DNA of 55,076 nt from Oscillospiraceae bacterium (GTDB lineage Bacteria; Bacillota; Clostridia; Oscillospirales; Acutalibacteraceae), in NCBI GenBank assembly GCA_031271865.1, contig JAISUW010000036.1, forward strand, positions 1-55,076, given 5' to 3'. The position numbers and the translations under genes are program-made. Below, one piece after another: positions 1 through 6,932 of the stretch. Every line of letters begins with the position of its first letter. Position 1 is the first letter of the stretch. The notes beneath the pieces are model-generated. The model saw nothing but the letters and a program-made list of their open reading frames with translations. It did not search any database and was not told the origin of the DNA.

Positions 1-251
1 AAGCGCCAGACGTTCAGCCCTTGCTCCAGCATCCGGGCGGCGAGTTCCTTTGCCTCTGCCTCTGTCACTTTCGGTCCCGGGATTGTCACGGGGGCGGTTG
101 TTGTCGTGGTCAAGTCGGCTTGCCGGCTCTGAATGGAGTATAATGCGGAACGCGCCTTTTCTTGGATTTTCTCCTTGACATCGCACGCTGTCAATAGCAA
201 TACCAGCGGCATTGCAGCGCACAGAATCCGTATCGGATACGCTTTCTTCAT
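1..251 (-). CDS. Lipoprotein, partial (C-terminus lies beyond the left edge)
   Basis: Only the first 83 codons are present. The ATG at 251 follows a GGGAGAG/GGAAG purine stretch. The N-terminus has two Lys, a hydrophobic core and a canonical lipobox (LTAC, Cys 23), so this should be a lipid-anchored protein on the outer face of the membrane. A Thr-rich linker follows (six consecutive Thr near residue 46), then the start of a folded domain whose first helix (EAEAKELAARMLEQGLNVW) resembles residues 78-96 of the neighbour at 266-1003. The two are therefore probably tandem paralogues, 14 bp apart and co-transcribed. The function is unknown; the shared helix is the only recognisable part. Confidence is good for the lipoprotein call and none is offered for a specific role. 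Confidence 0.75.
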   Translation of the reverse strand, partial: MKKAYPIRILCAAMPLVLLLTACDVKEKIQEKARSALYSIQSRQADLTTTTTAPVTIPGPKVTEAEAKELAARMLEQGLNVWR

Positions 252-265
252 CTTCCTACTCTCCC

Positions 266-1003
266 TTATTGCGCAACGCCGAAAATGCTGCAGTTTAGCT
301 TCCATGCATCACCTTCATACTTGAGTTCCCATGTGATGGGATGGCTGCCGTCCATGCTGTCCTCAAAATCCATTTCAATGACCGCCGTGCCTCCGTCTTG
401 GGATACTACCTTTGCGGTGTCCGTCAGCCAGTTCCCCGGGTCGCCTATGCCGCCGTATTGGATGTAAAGGATGCCATCCCGCTCGTAGTAGTTTCCGCAC
501 TTCTCGCCGGGGAGGTCGTCCCTGTCTGCACCGTAGAATTCTTCCGCTGCCGCTTCGGCTGTGTATGCAGCTTCAACATAAGCTTTCAGGGACGCTATGT
601 CTGTTATACCCAGCGCGTTGTCCCCTACCGGGAAGTATTCATTCTCGGGCAGTTCCTCGAATACCGTCGGCTCTGCTATCACATACTCGTCACTCTCGGG
701 TATTCCGGAGGCGAATAAGTACCATACATCAAAGCCCTGCTGCCACAAGCGCACCGCCTCGCGCTTCGCCGTCGCATCATCTAATACCGGAAACTGTTCT
801 ACTTCCGGTGGCTGTGCCCCTTCCTCTGTCCTTTCCCCCTCCTCTGCTTTGCCGCTCTTCGTCTCTTCTTCCTCCGATACCGCTACCGCTGCCGATGATA
901 CCCGCGACGCGAAAGACCCCGGTTTCTCCGGATTCGTTTGGTCGCAGGACATGAATATCACTAATATAAGTAGTATCGTTATGGGGTAGATTGCACGCTT
1001 CAT
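266..1003 (-). CDS. Uncharacterised lipoprotein, paralogue of the partial gene downstream
   Basis: This 245-residue protein starts at an ATG preceded by AAAGGAG. It has a Lys/Arg N-terminus, a hydrophobic segment (residues 7-18) and a Cys at 20 in a slightly non-canonical lipobox (FMSC). An acidic low-complexity linker (about residues 42-70, many Glu/Gln/Pro) separates the anchor from a C-terminal domain of about 170 residues. That domain opens with an Ala/Lys helix ending QQGFDVWYLF and finishes with beta-rich sequence containing several aromatic residues (YIQYGG, WELKYEGDAWKL). The pattern suggests a small extracellular alpha+beta domain of the kind found in Firmicute lipoproteins. No catalytic motif is visible. 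It lies 81 bp downstream of the gene ending at 1085 and immediately upstream of its paralogue. Confidence 0.7.
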   Translation of the reverse strand: MKRAIYPITILLILVIFMSCDQTNPEKPGSFASRVSSAAVAVSEEEETKSGKAEEGERTEEGAQPPEVEQFPVLDDATAKREAVRLWQQGFDVWYLFASGIPESDEYVIAEPTVFEELPENEYFPVGDNALGITDIASLKAYVEAAYTAEAAAEEFYGADRDDLPGEKCGNYYERDGILYIQYGGIGDPGNWLTDTAKVVSQDGGTAVIEMDFEDSMDGSHPITWELKYEGDAWKLNCSIFGVAQ

Positions 1004-1015
1004 GGGGGCTCCTTT

Positions 1016-1110
1016 GCGTTGAGTTGAGTTTAGCTGAGTTTAGCTAAGTTGAGTTTAGCTAAGTTGAGTTGAGTTTAGCTGAGTTTAACTAAACTCAACG
1101 CAGCTCAGCT
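1016..1110. repeat. Pentamer-based array (GAGTT / TAGCT / AAGTT)
   Basis: Nineteen consecutive 5-bp blocks can be read here, nearly all GAGTT, TAGCT or AAGTT with a few variants, ending in complementary blocks (TAACT, AAACT, CAACG, CAGCT, CAGCT). The complementary end lets GAGTTTA pair with TAAACTC around 1081-1096. The right end lies inside the gene ending at 1085 and encodes its last residues (ELSCVEFS). It fills the gap between that gene and the lipoprotein at 1003. Confidence 0.8.
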
Positions 1111-1684
1111 CCTCCCACCGGGCAAGCAAATCCTCCTTGGCAAATGACCAGTCCGGCGGATTCTCCTCTGCGGCACGGGCGGCGGCTTGTTCCTCGGCGG
1201 GCAAGAGCGACTGCGCCTCGTCATCCGAATCATACATGGCATAGAACGAACGGAAAGCAGCGGCGTAGACAGAATCCGTGTAGACCTCCACAGCTTGCTG
1301 GGCGTAAGAAGTCAAGGGCTTGGCGTATATGCGGAAGAAGTTTCCTACAGAACCGGTTTCAATGAGATAGGACAGGGCGTAAATCTGTTTGGCAAATTCG
1401 GTCAATTCTTCGAAGGCTTCTGTCATATGGGGGGCGGCTTCCAGTTTCATCTGGATGTGTGCCCCTACACCTAAGATAGCTTGTTCGGGCGGGTCGGCGG
1501 CGGCAGTTTTTTTGTCAAGGGTCTTGTAACGCTTTCGGAGGGCTTCCTCTGCTTTGGCTGCGGCGAGATTGGCTTGGAATGCGGCGTTGTGCTTCTTGGC
1601 ACGTTTCATTGCGGCTATCCAGAGCAAAACACAGAGGATGGCCGCAACGGGTACAGCCGCCCATAGGAGTATCTCGAGATTCAT
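1085..1684 (-). CDS. Uncharacterised membrane-anchored protein
   Basis: A 199-residue protein with one N-terminal membrane segment (about residues 5-24, LLWAAVPVAAILCVLLWIAAM) followed by a basic stop-transfer patch (KRAKKH) and an Ala/Lys/Glu-rich helical stretch that could form a short coiled coil. The rest is predicted helical and acidic with no recognised motif. It is probably a single-pass protein with a cytoplasmic domain. Its ATG overlaps the rsmI stop codon (ATGA, 1681-1684), so the two are likely translationally coupled and in the same operon as rhaB and the DUF2284 gene. The last eight codons are made by a pentamer repeat array, which suggests that the C-terminus is not conserved. 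I do not recognise the family. Confidence 0.65.
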   Translation of the reverse strand: MNLEILLWAAVPVAAILCVLLWIAAMKRAKKHNAAFQANLAAAKAEEALRKRYKTLDKKTAAADPPEQAILGVGAHIQMKLEAAPHMTEAFEELTEFAKQIYALSYLIETGSVGNFFRIYAKPLTSYAQQAVEVYTDSVYAAAFRSFYAMYDSDDEAQSLLPAEEQAAARAAEENPPDWSFAKEDLLARWEELSCVEFS

Positions 1685-2520
1685 GGTGCTTCCTCCTCTG
1701 CCAGCAGGCGGTAGATTTCGGACTTGGGGAGACCGGTTTGCTTCGCAGCTTCCTTGGCCGCCATGGAGGCGGTCAGACCGGCACTTCGCAGGCGGCGGGC
1801 AGTTCCGAGTGCTTCTTCAAGGGTGCAGGCAGGTTTCTCTTGTTCTTGCGGCGGCTTGCCTTGTACGATCAGTACGAGCTCGCCCTTCAGACCGCCCTGC
1901 CCAAAACGTTCATAGGCCTCGGTGCAAGTGGTGCGGATAATCTCCTCGTGGAGCTTGGTCAATTCCCGGCAGATGCACAGCGGTCTGTCCCCGAAGAGGG
2001 CGGCAAAGTCTTGCAGGGTGTTCGGGAGCTTATGCGGGGCTTCGTAGAAAACCATGGTGCGCGTTTCCTCGCGCAAACTCTCGAAGTGCTCGCGGCGTTG
2101 TTTCTTGGTAACGCTTAGGAATCCTTCAAATGTGAATCGCCCCGCAGGAAAGCCGCTTGCAGCAACTGCAGTCGCGAAAGCTGAGGCACCCGGGACAGTT
2201 TCCACCGGGACACCGGTACGGTGGCAGGCATCCACCAAGTCTGTGCCGGGGTCGCTGATGGCGGGCATTCCGGCATCGGTCACGAGAGCGCAGGTTTCCC
2301 CGCTCTGAATACGCGCAAGGATCCGTTCTCCTGCGCCGACACGATTGTGTTCGTGATAACTCACAATAGGGGTATGGATGCCGAAATGGTTCAGGAGCTT
2401 TACCGTAACGCGGGTATCCTCGGCGGCAATGAAGTCGGCTTTGCGGAGTGTGTCTACAGCGCGGGGAGAGAAATCGCCGAGATTCCCCAATGGCGTGCCG
2501 ACAATCCAGAGTTTTGGCAT
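1681..2520 (-). CDS. rsmI: 16S rRNA 2'-O-ribose C1402 methyltransferase RsmI
   Basis: RsmI uses S-adenosylmethionine to methylate the ribose of C1402 in the decoding centre of 16S rRNA. The 279-residue sequence has the family hallmarks of the tetrapyrrole-methylase fold: the N-terminal GTPLGNLGD loop (residues 8-16), AAEDTR (33-38), the SYHEHN block (54-59), the glycine-rich loop VTDAGMPAISDPG (80-92) and the PGASAFATAVAASGFP segment. The length is normal. The ATG at 2520 has a GGGAGAA site. It lies 21 bp after the DUF2284 gene in the operon driven by the promoter at 4576-4604. The C-terminal 60 residues include a helix-turn-helix-like tail (SMAAKEAAKQTGLPKSEIYR), common in RsmI. The call is secure. 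Confidence 0.95.
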   Translation of the reverse strand: MPKLWIVGTPLGNLGDFSPRAVDTLRKADFIAAEDTRVTVKLLNHFGIHTPIVSYHEHNRVGAGERILARIQSGETCALVTDAGMPAISDPGTDLVDACHRTGVPVETVPGASAFATAVAASGFPAGRFTFEGFLSVTKKQRREHFESLREETRTMVFYEAPHKLPNTLQDFAALFGDRPLCICRELTKLHEEIIRTTCTEAYERFGQGGLKGELVLIVQGKPPQEQEKPACTLEEALGTARRLRSAGLTASMAAKEAAKQTGLPKSEIYRLLAEEEAP

Positions 2521-2541
2521 TGCTTCTCCCTTATATAAGCA

Positions 2542-3072
2542 TCATTTATATAGATAACAACCGGTATAGGTCAGCGTACCCTCGCCGTAGTAGTACTGAA
2601 GGCCTGCAGCCGTGCAGCTGTCGCTCACCATCAGACCGCAAGCCTCCATGGAGGGCATTGCCGTTTCCGGGTGAAGGCAGGGGGCATCGGGATAAGTACA
2701 CGTGGGACATTCATCGCAGCCGCCGCTGGTCAGCGGAAGCACCTCTCCGCACAAACGGCGCACCTCCGGAAGGAACGCGCGGAACGTGTCTTTCTGCCGA
2801 CGGCCGATGCCGATCATGTTCTCATAGTCATAGGCGTCTTCCAGCTCGCCGGTGGTCTGCACCACGAGGGCACACCTGAACGGCTGCATCCGGGCGGCAC
2901 ACTCCTCCAACGTACCGCAGGCAGGAGGACACATCCAGGAACGGTTCCACTTGCGGCACTTGTCCGCGTTGCACATGTCACGCACCTCAGGGCGCACCTC
3001 GAGTGCGGCGGCCGGTGCAATCCCGGCATGGGAAAACCCGGCGGCAAGAGCGGCTGTAATCAATTCCTGCAT
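2542..3072 (-). CDS. DUF2284 cysteine-rich metal-binding protein
   Basis: The 176-residue protein is rich in cysteine in the pattern of the DUF2284 family of predicted metal-binding proteins: CNADKCRKWNRSWMCPPACG followed later by CDECPTC, PCLHPE and a final Cys near the C-terminus. The paired Cys motifs suggest iron-sulphur or zinc binding, but no activity has been established for the family as far as I know. I chose the ATG at 3072, with GAGGAGAG just upstream, over an in-frame ATG at 3132 that would overlap rhaB and add 20 unconserved residues. It starts 10 bp after the rhaB stop and belongs to the same transcript. Why it should travel with rhamnulokinase is unclear. Confidence 0.8.
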   Translation of the reverse strand: MQELITAALAAGFSHAGIAPAAALEVRPEVRDMCNADKCRKWNRSWMCPPACGTLEECAARMQPFRCALVVQTTGELEDAYDYENMIGIGRRQKDTFRAFLPEVRRLCGEVLPLTSGGCDECPTCTYPDAPCLHPETAMPSMEACGLMVSDSCTAAGLQYYYGEGTLTYTGCYLYK

Positions 3073-3082
3073 AAAGCTCTCC

Positions 3083-4522
3083 TCAGCCTTGTGATGGTTC
3101 GTATACGATGGGCGGGAAACTGCTGTACACACAGCGGCGGATGTCCGCTAATCCATTCAGTAAGCCATCGGCGGCAAGTTGGACACCTATGTTGCCTATG
3201 ACGGTTGCCTCCGTCGGACCTGCCAGCACGGGCAGCCCGGTGGCATCGGCGGTCAGTTGGCAGAGATAGTTGTCTTTGGTGCCGCCGCCGATGACATGAA
3301 TGGCGGAGAAGTCCTTTCCTGTGCATTCTTTGAGGTCGGCGAGGGCTTGCTTGTATTTTGCTGCAAGAGAAATATAAATACACTGTACCGTCTGCCCGAC
3401 ATTTTGCGGGGCGGGAACACCGCTGTTTTCGCAGAGGGCGCGGATGCGCCCGGGGATGTCTCCGGGCGGCGTAAAAGCAGCATCGTCTGTATTTATCACG
3501 CTTGTGAAATCGGCTTCGGCGCGGGCGGATTGCTCCAATTGCGCGTAGGAGTACTTCCTGCCCTCCCGCTCCCATTGGCGGCGGCTCTCTTGGATGAGCC
3601 ATAGTCCCGTGTGGTTGCGCAGAAAGCGCACCTTGCCCTCCGGTCCGCGCTCGTTGGTGAAGTTGTGCTTGACAGCTTGCGCAGAACGCAGGGGGGTATC
3701 TATCTCTGTGCCGAACAAGCTCCATGTGCCGCTGGAGATAAAAGCAAAGCTCTCGTCCGCGGAAGGTACGGCGCAGACGGCACTCGCGGTATCGTGGCCG
3801 CAGACGGAAAACACCGGCACATCGCCCAGACCGCACTCCTCCTGAACCGCCGGCAGCAGCACGCCCAAGACCGTTCCCGGCTGTACGATGGGCGGGAAAG
3901 CGGTACCGGGTACCCCGATGGTGTCTAATACCTTTCCGGAATACACACCTGTATCGGCGTTGAGCAACTGGGACGTGGCGGCTATGGAGAACTCTGACAC
4001 CTTTTGCCCGGTCAGGAAGTAACCCAACAGGTCGGGCATATAAAGGAGCGTCTGCCTTTCCGAAAATGCAGCAGGGTTGTCCTTTACCTCGGCCGCCAGT
4101 TGGAATACGGTATTCAGCTGTATCAGCTGGATGCCGGTCTCTTGGTACAAAGCTTCGGCTGAAAACTTCTGATAGATGGCCTCGGGCATACCGTCCGTGC
4201 GGCTGTCGCGGTAATGCACGGGATTGCCGACGAGTTTGCCGCGCCTATCTATAATGCCGTAGTCAACGCCCCAAGTGTCTATGCCGATGCCCGATAAGGT
4301 TTTTCCTCTGTCTTTGAGAACCAAACCGGCTTCGCGTAAACCGGTCTTAATCTCATGCAACAGGCGCAGGACATCCCAGTAGAATGTTCCGCCGACCGTA
4401 ACGGGGTCATTCGAAAACCGGTGTACTTCCTCTAAGGACAGGTGTTCCCCGTCATATGTGCCGAGCATGACGCGCCCCGAGGATGCGCCGAGGTCAATGG
4501 CTGCGTAAGTTTTGGTATGCAT
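3083..4522 (-). CDS. rhaB: Rhamnulokinase (FGGY family)
   Basis: RhaB phosphorylates L-rhamnulose to L-rhamnulose 1-phosphate with ATP, the second step of rhamnose breakdown. The 479-residue protein begins with the FGGY-kinase phosphate loop AIDLGASSGRVMLG and contains GIDTWGVDYG with the expected catalytic Asp region, HYRDSR, the VCGHDTASAV segment, ISSGTWSLFG and the adenosine-binding HVIGGGTKDNYLCQ near residue 400. The length is typical. The ATG at 4522 has GGAG eleven bases upstream; an in-frame ATG at 4573 would add 17 unconserved residues and lies only a few bases from the -10 element. It is the first gene of the operon. Rhamnose isomerase, aldolase and transporter are not in the window, so the rest of the pathway must lie elsewhere. 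Confidence 0.93.
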   Translation of the reverse strand: MHTKTYAAIDLGASSGRVMLGTYDGEHLSLEEVHRFSNDPVTVGGTFYWDVLRLLHEIKTGLREAGLVLKDRGKTLSGIGIDTWGVDYGIIDRRGKLVGNPVHYRDSRTDGMPEAIYQKFSAEALYQETGIQLIQLNTVFQLAAEVKDNPAAFSERQTLLYMPDLLGYFLTGQKVSEFSIAATSQLLNADTGVYSGKVLDTIGVPGTAFPPIVQPGTVLGVLLPAVQEECGLGDVPVFSVCGHDTASAVCAVPSADESFAFISSGTWSLFGTEIDTPLRSAQAVKHNFTNERGPEGKVRFLRNHTGLWLIQESRRQWEREGRKYSYAQLEQSARAEADFTSVINTDDAAFTPPGDIPGRIRALCENSGVPAPQNVGQTVQCIYISLAAKYKQALADLKECTGKDFSAIHVIGGGTKDNYLCQLTADATGLPVLAGPTEATVIGNIGVQLAADGLLNGLADIRRCVYSSFPPIVYEPSQG

Positions 4523-4575
4523 TCGTGTTTCTCCGTTTGCGTATAGCGATATACCCGGAACTCTTTCCGGCACTA

Positions 4576-4604
4576 ATTATACCATAGAAGCCAAGGAATG
4601 TCAA
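4576..4604 (-). promoter_or_regulatory. Consensus sigma-A promoter of the rhaB operon
   Basis: On the minus strand, TTGACA, a 17-bp spacer and TATAAT match the vegetative consensus at every position. Transcription would start near 4568, about 45 bases before the rhaB ATG. No obvious operator palindrome overlaps it. Confidence 0.88.
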
Positions 4605-4614
4605 TAAAAATCCC

Positions 4615-4643
4615 TTGACAAGCCACGCACTTTGTGCTATAGT
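4615..4643 (+). promoter_or_regulatory. Plus-strand promoter facing the small-peptide terminator
   Basis: TTGACA, a 17-bp spacer and TATAGT face right, back to back with the rhaB promoter (10 bp between the two -35 boxes). The expected start near 4650 is only about 27 bases before the hairpin at 4677-4703, so the product would be a very short RNA. It would be antisense to the 3' end of the small-peptide transcript. No protein-coding gene lies immediately downstream on this strand. Confidence 0.65.
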
Positions 4644-4676
4644 ATAAACTGTTGTTGGTATTCCGAAAGAACAAAG

Positions 4677-4703
4677 CAGGGCGCGGGATAGCCCCGCGCC
4701 CTG
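4677..4703. terminator. Bidirectional hairpin terminator
   Basis: The 11-bp arms CAGGGCGCGGG and CCCGCGCCCTG flank a 5-base loop. On the minus strand it is followed by CTTTGTTCTTT and ends the small-peptide gene; on the plus strand it is followed by TGTGTTTTCC. Confidence 0.85.
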
Positions 4704-4718
4704 TGTTTTCCATTGCCG

Positions 4719-4865
4719 TCAAGCGATGCCGAAGAATGACAGAATCGCTTCGAACGCCAAACGGATGCCCTCAAACGGATCACCGCTGCCGATAGCGCCG
4801 AACGTGATTGCCCAGAAAATAAATCCGGCAATTGCGGACACCAAGGAACCAAGCAAAGAAATCAT
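4719..4865 (-). CDS. 48-residue hydrophobic membrane peptide
   Basis: The peptide (MISLLGSLVSAIAGFIFWAI, then a short Gly/Ser/Asp turn and a second apolar helix ending FFGIA) is almost entirely hydrophobic and should insert in the membrane as one or two helices. I chose the ATG at 4865 because GGAGGT lies 8 bases upstream; an ATG five codons earlier overlaps that site. It has its own promoter (4938-4966) and terminator (4677-4703), so it is a complete single-gene unit. No homologue is recognised. The short antisense-type promoter at 4615-4643 overlapping its 3' end resembles the layout of type I toxin-antitoxin pairs such as TxpA/RatA. A secreted or structural membrane peptide is the alternative. 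Confidence 0.6.
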   Translation of the reverse strand: MISLLGSLVSAIAGFIFWAITFGAIGSGDPFEGIRLAFEAILSFFGIA

Positions 4866-4937
4866 GCGAATAACCTCCATATAAATTGTTTGTCTGTCTA
4901 ATGGCACTCTCACTTTTCGGAAAGTACCTACACGTTG

Positions 4938-4966
4938 ATTATACCACATCCTTGTATAAATTGCAA
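4938..4966 (-). promoter_or_regulatory. Promoter of the 48-residue peptide gene
   Basis: On the minus strand TTGCAA, a 17-bp spacer and TATAAT lie about 70 bases upstream of the peptide ATG. Confidence 0.75.
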
Positions 4967-5101
4967 GCGAATTATGAAAGATTCTCGCGAAATCAGCGGT
5001 TTTTGTCGCTTCCTGTCCGGTCGTGTCGTTTTCTCTGCCGAAGAATTGGCTTGCTTTTCCGGTTTTGCATAAATCTTACTCTATGGTCTGGAGGAGTTCC
5101 T

Positions 5102-6769
5102 ATTTTCAGCCTCACCAATCTCAAAGCGCCCCTTGACGGCAATTTGACCCAACACCTTACGCGCGCCGCCGCGAAGGAATTGCACTGCCCTGCTTCCGAT
5201 ATTGCTTCGCTGCGCGTTACACGTAGGGCTGTCGATTCCCGTCGGCGGGACAGTGTGCATTTTGTCTGTAACGCGGATGTGTGGATGCAGGGGGAGGTTG
5301 TGGGGGAGGGAGCCCCTACGGGGCTTGGGTGCCGCTACGCGGCATGGATGCCCCGTAGGGGCATGGATGCCCCTACGGGGCACCTCCCCCGCCCGATAGT
5401 CGTCGGCCTGGGCCCTGCCGGCCTATTCGCCGGACTGGTGCTTGCCCTGCGCGGTTTGTGTCCGCTGGTGCTGGAGCGAGGTGCACCTATAGCGGAGCGC
5501 CAAAAGGATGTGCAGGATTTTCGCCGCACAAGGGTGCTGAATCCGCATTCAAACGTACAGTTCGGAGAGGGCGGCGCGGGCACGTTCTCTGACGGGAAGC
5601 TGAATACGGGCATCAAATCTCCGCTGTGCCGGCAAGTGTTAGAAGAATTGGTGCTGCACGGTGCGCCGCCGGACATCCTCGTGAATGCCAAACCGCATAT
5701 CGGAACCGACAAGTTGGGGGCTGTAGTGCAGGCCATTCGCGAAGAGATTATTCGACTTGGCGGGGAAGTGCGGTTCCATACGGCTTTGGAACGGCTGATT
5801 ATTGCGAACAACAGTATACATGGCGTTGTGCTTTCTTCCGGAGAAGAGCTGGAATGCGATGCCGTGTTTCTTTGTATTGGGCACTCCGCGCGGGATACAG
5901 TAACCTCGCTCCTGTCGCAAGGGGTAAAAATGCAGGCAAAGCCGTTTTCGGTGGGCGTTCGCATTGAACACAAAAGAGAGTGGATAGACAAGGCACAGTA
6001 TGGATCTTTCGCCGGACATCCGGCTTTGGGCGCGGCCGACTACAAAATGGCCACGCATCCGGAAGGGTCCGCCGCCCGTGCGGATAGTCAAAAACCGCCG
6101 GCAGCGGTCGGGCACGGTTATTCCCTTGTCCCGGGGCGCGGAGCGTATACGTTCTGTATGTGTCCGGGCGGTACGGTGGTCTGTGCGGCGAGTGAACCCG
6201 GCGGGATGGTCGTCAACGGCATGAGTGAATACGCCCGAAACGGCGAGAACTCCAACAGTGCAATTCTGGTCGGTGTGCAACCATTGCCGAGTGCCGCAAC
6301 GGATGCCCTTGCAGGTTTACGTCTGCAAAGAGAGCTAGAGCAAAACGCTTTTGTCCTGGGCGGCGGTAGCTATGCGGCGCCGGCGCAGACGGTCGGGGAC
6401 TTCCTTGCGGACAAAGCTTCGGTTGGCTTCGGCGCCGTTGAGCCTACCTGCACCACAGGGGTAGTGCCTTGCAATATAGCACCCATCTTCCCTGCGCCTA
6501 TCGTGCAAACCCTGCGGGGCGCTATTCCGGCAATGGGACGCTTGCTGCGCGGCTTTGATGCACCGGACGCGGTTCTGACCGCTCCGGAGAGCCGTTCCTC
6601 CTCCCCGGTGCGCATCCTGCGGGATGAAAACGGCGTTTCTAATATTCTTGGCTTATACCCTGTCGGGGAGGGCGCGGGCTATGCCGGCGGGATTGTATCC
6701 GCTGCCGTGGATGGTGTAAAGGCTGCGCTGTCTTATAATGCTCAGCATCAACAAAAAATGAACCCTTGA
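5102..6769 (+). CDS. FAD-dependent dehydrogenase (COG2509-like) with repeat-derived insert; probable ATT start
   Basis: The protein has the architecture of the COG2509 flavoproteins: a small N-terminal domain of about 65 residues, then a Rossmann-type FAD domain beginning IVVGLGPAGLFAGLVLA, the signature EGGAGTFSDGKL, and a C-terminal GLYPVGEGAGYAGGI block that binds the flavin. The substrate is unknown. No ATG, GTG or TTG sits in a sensible place: the family-like N-terminus (IFSLTNLKAPLD) begins at an ATT at 5102, five bases after a perfect GGAGGAG. The only in-frame ATG (4886) would add 72 unrelated residues and lies beyond the divergent peptide promoter. Between the two domains, 24 codons are encoded by four 15-bp palindromes (5311-5382), giving Arg/Gly/Pro-rich filler. 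The stop overlaps the terminator of tRNA-Gln. Confidence 0.82.
   Translation: MFSLTNLKAPLDGNLTQHLTRAAAKELHCPASDIASLRVTRRAVDSRRRDSVHFVCNADVWMQGEVVGEGAPTGLGCRYAAWMPRRGMDAPTGHLPRPIVVGLGPAGLFAGLVLALRGLCPLVLERGAPIAERQKDVQDFRRTRVLNPHSNVQFGEGGAGTFSDGKLNTGIKSPLCRQVLEELVLHGAPPDILVNAKPHIGTDKLGAVVQAIREEIIRLGGEVRFHTALERLIIANNSIHGVVLSSGEELECDAVFLCIGHSARDTVTSLLSQGVKMQAKPFSVGVRIEHKREWIDKAQYGSFAGHPALGAADYKMATHPEGSAARADSQKPPAAVGHGYSLVPGRGAYTFCMCPGGTVVCAASEPGGMVVNGMSEYARNGENSNSAILVGVQPLPSAATDALAGLRLQRELEQNAFVLGGGSYAAPAQTVGDFLADKASVGFGAVEPTCTTGVVPCNIAPIFPAPIVQTLRGAIPAMGRLLRGFDAPDAVLTAPESRSSSPVRILRDENGVSNILGLYPVGEGAGYAGGIVSAAVDGVKAALSYNAQHQQKMNP
5311..5382. repeat. Four 15-bp palindromes at 19-bp spacing inside a coding region
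   Basis: Copies at 5311, 5330, 5349 and 5368 are variants of TGCCCCTACGGGGCA, each a perfect or near-perfect palindrome. The cluster is flanked by inverted GGGGGAGG (left) and CCTCCCCC (right). It lies in frame at the domain boundary of the flavoprotein gene. Related clusters occur at 17318-17332 and 42563-42631. Confidence 0.9.
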
Positions 6770-6782
6770 CACACAAGGGTTC
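6760..6782 (-). terminator. Terminator of tRNA-Gln
   Basis: The arms GAACCCTT and AAGGGTTC enclose 7 bases. On the minus strand it is followed by ATTTTTTG, a good intrinsic terminator 4 bases after the tRNA CCA end. It overlaps the 3' end of the convergent flavoprotein gene. Confidence 0.8.
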
Positions 6783-6786
6783 CGCA

Positions 6787-6860
6787 TGGCTGCCGAACAA
6801 GGATTCGAACCTTGACAAACAGAGTCAGAGTCTGTCGTGCTACCGTTACACTATTCGGCA
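6787..6860 (-). tRNA. tRNA-Gln (anticodon CUG)
   Basis: Read on the minus strand, a 7-bp acceptor stem (TGCCGAA with TTCGGCA) encloses a D arm, an anticodon arm (ACAGA, loop CTCTGAC, TCTGT) and a T arm with GGTTCGAATCC. Loop positions 34-36 are CTG, which reads CAG codons. The discriminator base is G and CCA is encoded (6787-6789). Confidence 0.95.
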
Positions 6861-6897
6861 ATACAAATCAGAGGGAATCTCTCTCCTCTGCCTTACT

Positions 6898-6926
6898 ATT
6901 ATATCCCATTTCTGCGGATTTGTCAA
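6898..6926 (-). promoter_or_regulatory. Promoter of tRNA-Gln
   Basis: On the minus strand TTGACA, 17 bp and TATAAT lie 38 bases upstream of the tRNA 5' end. Confidence 0.88.
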
Positions 6927-6932
6927 GGGTTT

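Noticed and set aside
4886-5101. ATG at 4886 as the start of the flavoprotein
   Set aside because: It would add 72 residues unlike the family, crosses the divergent peptide promoter and lacks a ribosome site; the conserved region begins at 5102.
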